A stretch of DNA of 41,471 bases. Source: Candidatus Sulfotelmatobacter sp. Its GTDB lineage: Bacteria > Acidobacteriota > Terriglobia > Terriglobales > Acidobacteriaceae. The position numbers were made by a program, and so were the translations under genes. Location: contig JASHQM010000122.1 in NCBI GenBank assembly GCA_030039165.1, positions 1 to 41,471 of the forward strand. Direction: 5' to 3'. Positions 32,315 through 38,800 of this stretch are shown here, piece after piece (within the stretch, counting starts at the first letter, position 1; each line of letters begins with the position of its first letter). Under the pieces are notes generated by a model. It had not been told where the DNA came from, made no database searches, and worked only from the letters and a program-made list of their open reading frames with translations.

Positions 32315-33844
32315 ATGAATCGCACGACAATTTCACGCGCCGGTGCATTGTTTGTCACCATTTTTCTTTGCATGTGGACTGTTCCTTTGCGCGCTCAAAA
32401 CGACCAACCGGTCCAGGCGCAATGGCCTACTAGAAGCGGAGGGACTGTGGACGCTCTGCTGATCGACGAACGGAAGCAAACAGACGATGCTGCAACCGAA
32501 GTTTCTGGCAATTCGGTTTCGGTGCCGCCTCGGCCCTACTCCTACCCTGAACCAACGGAATCTGTCGAAGGGCCGAGCCAGACATGGAACTGGCACGCTC
32601 AAAGCACCGCGATTGTCCAGGGATATCCCGGATTACCGGCGATCTACAGTGGTCTCAATAGCCTGCCAACTCGCGGAGAAGCTCGCGAGACGCTCTCGAT
32701 GGATATATATGGCGGTTTGCGGCTGTGGAACAGGGCGGAAACACATTTTGATGTGTTGACTTGGCAGGGTTTTGGGCTAAACGACACCCTCGGCATCGAA
32801 GCTTTTCCCAACGGAGAAGCATATAAGGCAGGCACATCCTTCCCCCGTTCTAACATTGCCCGCCTGTTCATTCGGCAAACCATCGGTCTCGACGGCCAGC
32901 ATCAGGATTTCGTGGCCGGCGACCCACTGATACTTGCGAATAAACAGGACGCATCCCGGGTCACATTCACCCTCGGCCGCTTCAGCGTCAAAGACATTTT
33001 TGACAACAACGCCTACGCCAACGATCCGCGCAAACAATTCATGAATTGGGCATTGATGGCCAATGCGGCCTGGGATTACCCATCCGATGCACTGGGATAC
33101 ACGACCGGAGCTGCTATTGAACTAAACCAACCGAAATGGGCGCTGCGGGGGGGATTTTTCCAGATCGATCGTTTGCGAAATGCTTGGACATCCGAAGACC
33201 AGTTTTTTACCTGGCCAGCGTACAGCGGTGCCGGCGATGGAGCATTTTGGCGGGCTTGGGGAATAGTATCGGAATTCGAGCACCACTACTACAGCGGAGC
33301 TCATCCCGGAACGATTCGCTTTCTGGGCTATCTGAACCACGGACGTTTCGGCAGTTATCAAGCCGCAATGGCAGTTCCGGGAGCGGACATTTCCCAGACT
33401 CGTGTCTATCGCAGTAAGTATGGCTTTGGACTGAACTGGGAACAAGAAGTCAGTAAGAACATCGGGCTATTTTCACGCTTCGGCTGGAACGATGGTCAGC
33501 GCGAGGCGTGGATGTTCACCGATATAAATCATTCGGCATCGATGGGCGTAAGCGTCAAGGGTGAAGCATGGAGTCGCCGCGGCGACACATTCGGCGTGGC
33601 GGCTGTGATGAGCGGCATTTCGCGCGTAAATCAGGAATTTCTGGCTGCCGGAGGCACCGGCATTCTCGACGGCGACGGCAATTTAAGCTATGGCAGCGAA
33701 AAGGTTCTGGAAACTTACTACGATTTCAAGGTTTCTAAGAGCTTAAACGCCGCTCTCGATTACCAGTTCATCGACGACCCCGCGTTTAATCGCGCTCGCG
33801 GCCCGGTCTGTGTTTTCGGAACGCGAGTACATTGGGAATTTTGA
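32315..33844 (+). CDS. OprB family carbohydrate-porin-like outer membrane protein
   Basis: The 509-residue protein has a signal peptide (about 1-28, ending PLRAQ), a polar, proline-rich stretch to about residue 90, and an OprB-type 16-strand barrel. Typical segments are WNWHAQSTAIVQGYPG, RLFIRQTIGL, VTFTLGRFSVKDIFDNN, WALMANAAWDYPSDALGYTTG, RAWGIVSEFEHHY and a C-terminus ending in aromatic WEF (NRARGPVCVFGTRVHWEF). OprB proteins take up sugars, but relatives carry other small solutes, and the Fur-like palindrome before this gene suggests a metal-linked role. GGAAGG precedes the ATG by four bases. It ends 53 bases before the Crp/Fnr start. Outer membrane. Confidence 0.85.
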   Translation: MNRTTISRAGALFVTIFLCMWTVPLRAQNDQPVQAQWPTRSGGTVDALLIDERKQTDDAATEVSGNSVSVPPRPYSYPEPTESVEGPSQTWNWHAQSTAIVQGYPGLPAIYSGLNSLPTRGEARETLSMDIYGGLRLWNRAETHFDVLTWQGFGLNDTLGIEAFPNGEAYKAGTSFPRSNIARLFIRQTIGLDGQHQDFVAGDPLILANKQDASRVTFTLGRFSVKDIFDNNAYANDPRKQFMNWALMANAAWDYPSDALGYTTGAAIELNQPKWALRGGFFQIDRLRNAWTSEDQFFTWPAYSGAGDGAFWRAWGIVSEFEHHYYSGAHPGTIRFLGYLNHGRFGSYQAAMAVPGADISQTRVYRSKYGFGLNWEQEVSKNIGLFSRFGWNDGQREAWMFTDINHSASMGVSVKGEAWSRRGDTFGVAAVMSGISRVNQEFLAAGGTGILDGDGNLSYGSEKVLETYYDFKVSKSLNAALDYQFIDDPAFNRARGPVCVFGTRVHWEF

Positions 33845-33897
33845 CGCAGCGGCACGGGTGTGAATGTGTCGCCAAACCTCACTTGTTGTTCGCTAGA

Positions 33898-34611
33898 ATG
33901 TCCGACATGCCCGAGGCAAAAGTAAATCGTAGTCTGACGCTGACTCGCGTCCCTATCTTTTCCGGGCTTAACGAAGCTGAACTCGCCTTCCTGGCGCAAC
34001 GCACTGTACCACGCCGGTTCTCCGCGGGCGAGGCGGTCTTCGCGGAAGGCGAGGCTTGCACTGGCCTCTATGTGGTCGAGTCGGGCCATGTGCGAATCTT
34101 CAAGAGTTCCGCCGGCGGAAGAGAGCATGTGCTTGCCATCGAGGGCCCTGGCAGTTCCGTCGCCGAGCTGCCGGTCTTCGATGGCGGCGATTATCCGGCC
34201 TCGGTGTCTGCGATTGACGATGCGATACTTCTGTTTCTCAGCAAGCAGGATTTTCAATCTCTCTGCCTGGCGCATCCGCAGGTTTCTCTCAAGGTATTGC
34301 GAGTCGTCGGCACACGCTTGCGGCGTCTAGTCGGCATCATCGAAGAATTGTCCTTTACGACGGTACGCCACCGGCTGGCGGCCTTCCTTGTGAGATTGGC
34401 AAAGACCTCCGGCAGGCGTGCCAGCGACGGTATTGAAATTACATTGCCCGCCAATAATCAGGAATTAGCCTCGCAGCTTGGTACTGTTCGCGAACTGGTT
34501 TCGCGGAATCTTTCCCGTTTTCAGGCGGAAGGGATGCTCCAGATCGAAGGCCGTAATATTACCATTACGGACCTAAGAGCTTTGGAATCCGAACTCGAAT
34601 CAGGCGAGTAA
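33898..34611 (+). CDS. Crp/Fnr family transcriptional regulator
   Basis: The 237-residue protein has a cyclic-nucleotide-binding-type sensor domain (VPIFSGLNEAELAFLAQRTVPRRFSAGEAVFAEGEACTGLYVVESGHVRIFKSS), a long dimer helix (about 130-155) and a winged helix with NQELASQLGTVRELVSRNLSRFQAEGML. The recognition helix has RExxSR, as in Dnr/Fnr relatives. The sensor domain has no N-terminal cysteine cluster for an Fe-S centre, so it is not an oxygen-sensing Fnr; a haem/NO or small-ligand sensor is likely. The frame reaches upstream to 33832 within the porin gene, but ATG 33898 fits the family. It sits between the porin and RIC, both with Crp/Fnr-like sites. Confidence 0.88.
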   Translation: MSDMPEAKVNRSLTLTRVPIFSGLNEAELAFLAQRTVPRRFSAGEAVFAEGEACTGLYVVESGHVRIFKSSAGGREHVLAIEGPGSSVAELPVFDGGDYPASVSAIDDAILLFLSKQDFQSLCLAHPQVSLKVLRVVGTRLRRLVGIIEELSFTTVRHRLAAFLVRLAKTSGRRASDGIEITLPANNQELASQLGTVRELVSRNLSRFQAEGMLQIEGRNITITDLRALESELESGE

Positions 34612-34642
34612 CTTCCGTTCTAATTCGCATTTTTCCTCTTGC

Positions 34643-34685
34643 TGTGACATAAGTCATCGGCGCCTCTCCCGTCCTTCGATACCTT
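34643..34685 (+). promoter_or_regulatory. Crp/Fnr-like site and promoter of the RIC gene
   Basis: TGTGACATAAGTCATC (34643-34658) has an inner inverted repeat TGAC-ATAA-GTCA and shares TGTGA and AGTCA with the porin site. A -10-like TACCTT (34680-34685) lies 21 bases after it, placing the site centre at about -41.5 for a start near 34692. This is the class II activator arrangement. Confidence 0.6.
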
Positions 34686-34722
34686 CGAATATCAATGGCG
34701 ATAGCCGGCAAGGAGAATAACG

Positions 34723-35457
34723 ATGACAGTATTGACAGCAAAGACGGTGCGCGAAGTGGCGGTGGAGAGTCCAGCCGCAACAAGGGTTTTTGAGCGGTTT
34801 GGAATCGACTACTGCTGCGGGGGCAACCAGGGATTGGAGCAGGCTTGCGAAAAAGCCGGCGTTCCAGTCGATGCCGTTCTGGGCACGCTCCAGATGGAAG
34901 AAGAAACCGCGCGGGCGGCGGCTCAGCAAATCCGCGATTGGCAGAGCGAGCCGCTCAGCGAGCTCATTGCGCACATCAGGAATACGCACCATAAGTACAC
35001 CCGCGAGGAAATTATCCGCCTCACCGCATTGCTGCAGAAGGTCTGCTCGGTACACGGAAAGAACCATCCGGAGTTGCTTGAGATCCAGTCCACCTTCAGC
35101 GGCCTCGCACAGGAACTGGCCACGCACTTAATGAAAGAAGAAATGGTGCTCTTTCCTTACATCGCGAGAATGGAAGAAGCGGTGATTCAGAAAGAGCCAG
35201 TGGTTCCCGCCCCTTTCGGCACGGTTGAAAATCCAGTCGCCATGATGGTTCACGAGCACGATTCGGCGGGTAATGCGCTGCGCGCCATGCGCAAGTCGAG
35301 CCATGATTTTGCTGCCCCGGCAGACGCATGCATCAGCTACCAGACGTTGTACAAAGCTCTGGCAGCGTTCGAAACAGATCTTCATCAGCACATTCATCTC
35401 GAAAACAACATTCTGTTTCCGCGCGCCATCGCGATGGAAAAGAGCCGTAGATGCTGA
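34723..35457 (+). CDS. ric: Iron-sulphur cluster repair di-iron protein (RIC/ScdA/YtfE)
   Basis: The 244-residue cytoplasmic protein has the ScdA_N domain (VREVAVESPAATRVFERFGIDYCCGG, C31 and C32) and a hemerythrin-like four-helix bundle. Di-iron ligands are visible as HHKYTREE, VHGKNHPE, THLMKEEMVLFPYI, VHEHDSAG and HQHIHLENNILFPR. RIC proteins restore Fe-S clusters damaged by nitric oxide or peroxide and are often induced by NO-responsive Fnr relatives. AAGGAG lies eight bases before the ATG. The Crp/Fnr gene directly upstream and the Crp/Fnr-like site before RIC suggest local control. Confidence 0.92.
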   Translation: MTVLTAKTVREVAVESPAATRVFERFGIDYCCGGNQGLEQACEKAGVPVDAVLGTLQMEEETARAAAQQIRDWQSEPLSELIAHIRNTHHKYTREEIIRLTALLQKVCSVHGKNHPELLEIQSTFSGLAQELATHLMKEEMVLFPYIARMEEAVIQKEPVVPAPFGTVENPVAMMVHEHDSAGNALRAMRKSSHDFAAPADACISYQTLYKALAAFETDLHQHIHLENNILFPRAIAMEKSRRC

Positions 35458-35656
35458 TGTAGGTGGCGGGAGCTGGAAGTGTGGCACATATCGCATCCGC
35501 GTATGACTGTCTCGTCGGCGTTTGGATTGGAGGTGGCGCTGTGGGGTCCGCGATGGTTGAAACTATGGGCTCGCGGTGGATGTGCGACTGCTCAATTCCT
35601 TGCGTTTCATGGGACGAACATCGCCTTTTTACAAGACGCACCGTTTCAGCCCATGA

Positions 35657-36193
35657 TTATCTCGAAGCGCCGCCATTGGCTTGCAAGGGAGTTTTCTTGT
35701 CCAAGGCCAAGGAACCAAGCGCCACCAGCGCCCATATTTCCAGGCAGCCTTCCAGCGTGCCAACGATAGCGCGGATCGAATCCCATCGATAAAAACCGTC
35801 AAAGGCTTGCTGCAGTGCGCGAGGATCATTCCCGATTCGATGCAAACTCAACATAACAGGGGCGGCTTGCGTAGTAGTAAGCATGACGCAGATGGCCATT
35901 AGGGCAGAGCCATAAACGGGAATGGCCACAAACCACGGCCGTCGAGAGCCGAGGCGAAAGACGATCGCGGCGGCCAAGATCAACGCAAGTCCACCGATGC
36001 CCGCTATCGGGTAAATAATCCTTCCATTTCCGAGATCAGCGCCTCGGCTGAATGCGGCCCAGGCCTCGACCCCGAGATGTCGCCAGGCGGGCATTTCTAC
36101 TAACGTGCGGTTCATCGTGCCGATTACGTTCTCCAATACTTGTTGCACAATGACGAGGCCAAGCGCTACGCCCAGCGCAGTTTGAGTTTTCAT
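35657..36193 (-). CDS. Four-helix membrane protein, DUF1772-like
   Basis: The 178-residue protein has four hydrophobic helices (about 4-22, 62-82, 88-108 and 150-166) with a short basic end. The pattern resembles small DUF1772/anthrone-oxygenase-like membrane proteins, but the match is weak and no catalytic residue stands out. AAGGAG and GAAGG lie before the ATG. A nested palindrome (36216-36239), 23-46 bases upstream, overlaps its likely promoter, so the divergent PadR regulator may control it. The 199 bases between its end and the end of RIC hold no recognisable gene. Confidence 0.7.
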   Translation of the reverse strand: MKTQTALGVALGLVIVQQVLENVIGTMNRTLVEMPAWRHLGVEAWAAFSRGADLGNGRIIYPIAGIGGLALILAAAIVFRLGSRRPWFVAIPVYGSALMAICVMLTTTQAAPVMLSLHRIGNDPRALQQAFDGFYRWDSIRAIVGTLEGCLEIWALVALGSLALDKKTPLQANGGASR

Positions 36194-36215
36194 GATTCCT
36201 TCTCTCCTTCATTTT

Positions 36216-36239
36216 TATACATCGCTATACGATGTATAG
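36216..36239. promoter_or_regulatory. Nested palindromes, candidate PadR operator
   Basis: TATACATCG-CTATA-CGATGTATA (36216-36238) is a perfect 9-bp inverted repeat. Within it CTATAC-GAT-GTATAG (36225-36239) is a second perfect inverted repeat. Three TATAC/GTATA half-sites thus overlap. The element lies upstream of the minus-strand membrane gene, and its left edge overlaps a TATAAA that could be that gene's -10 box. Confidence 0.6.
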
Positions 36240-36314
36240 TAACGCCGGACAGCGGATCATGTCAAACTGGCAGCAATTTCCTCTGTGCTAGCGGGTACAC
36301 GCAGAATGCATCTC

Positions 36315-36344
36315 TTGTCTTCTGAGATCGTGGCGGACTATAAT
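36315..36344 (+). promoter_or_regulatory. Probable promoter of the padR gene
   Basis: TTGTCT (36315-36320) and a consensus TATAAT (36339-36344) are 18 bases apart. Transcription would start near 36351, about 35 bases before the ATG at 36386. The palindromic operator lies about 75 bases further upstream. Confidence 0.6.
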
Positions 36345-36385
36345 ACTTTATTAGCCGATGTAATTGATGTTCGAGGTGCATGGGA

Positions 36386-36721
36386 ATGGCGTTTGATCGA
36401 GAATTGCTGAAGGGCAGCATCGCGCTCTTGCTCCTTAAGCTCCTGTCCGAACGCGACATGTACGGATATGAGATCATCCAGGAATCGGTGCGCCGCAGCG
36501 AAGATGCATTTGAATTCAAAGAAGGCACGCTGTACCCGGCCCTCCATCAACTGCACAAACGTGGATACCTCCGCTCGGAGTGGCGCACGGGAGAGAGCGG
36601 GAAACAGCGGAAGTATTATGGTTTGACCGCCGCTGGCCGATTAGCTGCTCGTCGCAGCGAACAAGAGTGGCTTTCTTTCACCAAAGTTGTAAATGCCATG
36701 CTCTCGAAGGCCAACTCATGA
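36386..36721 (+). CDS. PadR family transcriptional regulator
   Basis: The 111-residue protein matches PadR (subfamily PadR-s2 by size): LLKGSIALLLLKLLSERDMYGYEIIQ, then FEFKEGTLYPALHQLHKRGYLRSEWR, then KQRKYYGLTAAGRLA. The ATG at 36386 is seven bases from GAGGTG; the ATG at 36380 would be only one base away. Its stop overlaps the ATG of the next gene (ATGA, 36718-36721), so the two are translated together. PadR regulators usually repress neighbouring genes and themselves; the palindrome at 36216-36239 is the natural candidate operator. The ligand is unknown. Confidence 0.9.
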   Translation: MAFDRELLKGSIALLLLKLLSERDMYGYEIIQESVRRSEDAFEFKEGTLYPALHQLHKRGYLRSEWRTGESGKQRKYYGLTAAGRLAARRSEQEWLSFTKVVNAMLSKANS

Positions 36722-37488
36722 CACAGCTTGATCACATCGTTTCCCGAGTCATTGTGCTGGCTAAGCTTCCTGGCGGGAAGCATCGGGGCGAAGTGGCGAA
36801 GGAGTTGCGGGCTCATCTGGATGATCTTGCGGAGGAGATGCGATCTCAGGGCTATGATCATGAGGCCGCTGCGCGGATGGCCAGTATGCGGTTCGGCGAG
36901 CCGGACAAAATCGCCGCGGCATTCGCTTCTGTTTACGCGCCAGAGCGGTGGGCCAGGCGCATTCTTCAGTCGGCTATTTTGTTGACCGCCTCAATTCTAG
37001 CCGTGGTGGTTGTGATCAGCACCGTGCAGTCCGTGGCTGCGATGTGTACAGCTCAGTCGATCCTATCCACTTTTCGGGATATCCATCGCGAGGTCTTTGG
37101 CTTTGCAGCCATTGCGGCGGGCTACTGCAGTCTGTACGCTGGCGAGCGTTTCTTTCCGGCCTCGCGAGTGAGGGCGCTTTTGCCAAGCATCACCTCGGGT
37201 TTGTGGCTTGCCGCTGTATTCGCTTGGCTGATCCCTCAGCACGCGGCGCTGCCATTGGTTGCCTTTGCTTGTGCCGCTTCCGGTCGCCTGCTTCAACGTC
37301 TGGAGATACCTTTTTTCTGGTTCGTTGGAACTGCGGCGCCGCTGCTGATTGCCTGGATGCTATTTGGACCACTTCTTCCAGGATGGCAGTTCCCATGGTT
37401 GGTGTGGTTAGGCTTGACAATCTCTTGCAAGGTGCTGCGCGAAATTGTTCGCCTCTTTGAAAGGGTCTTTGTCGAGGATTTTGCGTAG
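36718..37488 (+). CDS. Membrane protein with N-terminal permease-prefix-like domain
   Basis: The 256-residue protein starts with a soluble helical domain (about 1-75: AKELRAHLDDLAEEMRSQGYDHEAAARMA, FGEPDKIAAAF), like the prefix domain found before acidobacterial permeases and in HAAS-type sensors. It is followed by about six hydrophobic helices (80-240). No MacB/FtsX permease domain is present, so transport is not supported. Pairs of PadR plus such HAAS-type membrane proteins are known; the membrane partner may sequester or modulate the regulator. The start overlaps the padR stop by ATGA. The frame is open upstream to 36580 in another frame of padR, which is not used. Confidence 0.8.
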   Translation: MTQLDHIVSRVIVLAKLPGGKHRGEVAKELRAHLDDLAEEMRSQGYDHEAAARMASMRFGEPDKIAAAFASVYAPERWARRILQSAILLTASILAVVVVISTVQSVAAMCTAQSILSTFRDIHREVFGFAAIAAGYCSLYAGERFFPASRVRALLPSITSGLWLAAVFAWLIPQHAALPLVAFACAASGRLLQRLEIPFFWFVGTAAPLLIAWMLFGPLLPGWQFPWLVWLGLTISCKVLREIVRLFERVFVEDFA

Positions 37489-37518
37489 ACGGCGAAATCG
37501 CTGCCGCCGAGAATGACT

Positions 37519-38529
37519 TCATTTTCCTGGTGGCTTCATCTTCGCTCGCAACGCGCGCGCGATCTCCGGCAGTTTCGGCAGCACAGCGGAATACTTTAAC
37601 CACGCCCGGTGATCGACAGCTGGAGCTCCGCTGACCAGCGCGCCCGGGGGAATGTCAGCGGCGACTCCGCTTTGCGGAGTCACGATTGCGCCGTCTCCCA
37701 CTTTGCAATGGCCGACAACCCCGACCTGCCCGGTGAGAATCGCGCGCTTCCCGATCTGGGTCGAGCCTGCAAGGCCGACCTGCGCGGCCAGCAGCGCGTC
37801 TTCGCCCACCTGCGATCCGTGGCCGATCTGTACCAGGTTGTCGATTTTGACACCGCGGCGGATGCGAGTTTCACCTACACTGGCGCGGTCGATGCAGGAG
37901 TTGGCCTGAATCTCCACGTCATCTTCGATCACCACCGGAGCAGGCTGGGGAATCTTGTGCCATCTTCCGTTCGGTGTCTTGGCAAAGCCGAAGCCATCGG
38001 AGCCGATGACGACTCCGTTCTGTAGCAGGACGTTGTTGCCGATGCGGCAGTTCTCGCGCACGACCGCATGTGCATGGGCGAAAAAGTGATCGCCAATTTC
38101 CACTCTACGATAGATGACCACGTGGGCGAGCAGAACGGCGTTAGCGCCGATCTTGACGTTCTCATCGATGGCGACATAAGGACCGATGTGGGCGTGGGCG
38201 CCAATTTTGGCGGAAGAATGAATCACCGCCGTGGGATGAATTCCAGGAGGGTATGCGAGCGGCTTATGGAATAACTCCAGGGCGCGGGCGAAGGAAAGAT
38301 AAGGGTCGTCGACGCGAATCGTGGCCGCGGGAATCTCGGGAAAGTTCTCAGCCACGATGACAGCCGCAGCTTTAGTGCGCTGAGCGGCTTCAGCGTATTT
38401 GGGATTAGCGACGAAGGTGAGTTCGGAGGAACCAGCTTGTTCGATGCCATTGATTCCTGTGATTTCGGCGTCGGGCGAGCCGCCGTCGAGGCGCGCCTTC
38501 AGGGCAGAAACGATGCGCGAGAGTTTCAT
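37519..38529 (-). CDS. lpxD: UDP-3-O-acylglucosamine N-acyltransferase LpxD
   Basis: The 336-residue enzyme adds the second acyl chain in lipid A synthesis. It has a uridine-binding N-domain (ITGINGIEQAGSSELTFVANPKY), then a left-handed beta-helix of hexapeptide repeats (about 100-300), with catalytic-type histidine in LVQIGHGSQVGE, and NGVVIGSDGFGFA before it, and a C-terminal helix. The frame is open to 38571, but the ATG at 38529 (MKLSRIVSAL) is the natural family start. A cytoplasmic trimer is expected. Its presence implies a lipopolysaccharide-bearing outer membrane. It stands apart from the usual lpx/bam cluster. The convergent neighbour ends 30 bases away. Confidence 0.93.
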   Translation of the reverse strand: MKLSRIVSALKARLDGGSPDAEITGINGIEQAGSSELTFVANPKYAEAAQRTKAAAVIVAENFPEIPAATIRVDDPYLSFARALELFHKPLAYPPGIHPTAVIHSSAKIGAHAHIGPYVAIDENVKIGANAVLLAHVVIYRRVEIGDHFFAHAHAVVRENCRIGNNVLLQNGVVIGSDGFGFAKTPNGRWHKIPQPAPVVIEDDVEIQANSCIDRASVGETRIRRGVKIDNLVQIGHGSQVGEDALLAAQVGLAGSTQIGKRAILTGQVGVVGHCKVGDGAIVTPQSGVAADIPPGALVSGAPAVDHRAWLKYSAVLPKLPEIARALRAKMKPPGK

Positions 38530-38636
38530 GGGAATGATGAGACGAATAGATCGTACACCAGTGTGGGGCATTCACAGAGTGCGGAGAATCGTCGAGTTGT
38601 GGCTCAGTTTGAGAAGTTCGACTAGTCTTCAGTGCC

Positions 38637-38676
38637 TGGCGTCATCCTCAGCGTAGCTGTTCTTCAGGCGAAACAG
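38637..38676 (-). repeat. Possible degenerate copy of the second dispersed repeat
   Basis: GTCATCCTCAGCGTAGC resembles the reverse complement of the end of the element at 2230-2281. The match is short and imperfect. The intergenic stretch 38530-38800 holds no gene. Confidence 0.25.
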
Positions 38677-38800
38677 AAAATCTTCTTGCATGTGGATCGT
38701 TGGAGCAGGAGATTCCGCCCCCGCTGGCGAAAGCGCGGGCCTTACGCCCCCAGAATCGTGCGCCTTCAAGAGCCACCACCGACCCTTATGTTCCCGCCGG

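Noticed and set aside
31967..32433. Small frames of 74 and 81 residues before the porin
   Set aside because: No domain and no coding signature; they cross the operator region and the second enters the porin gene out of frame.
33860..33875. TGTGA before the Crp/Fnr gene, considered as an autoregulatory site
   Set aside because: Only one half-site matches; the second half reads CGCCA.
35463..35792. Plus frame of 109 residues after RIC
   Set aside because: No domain; its right half is antisense to the membrane protein gene.
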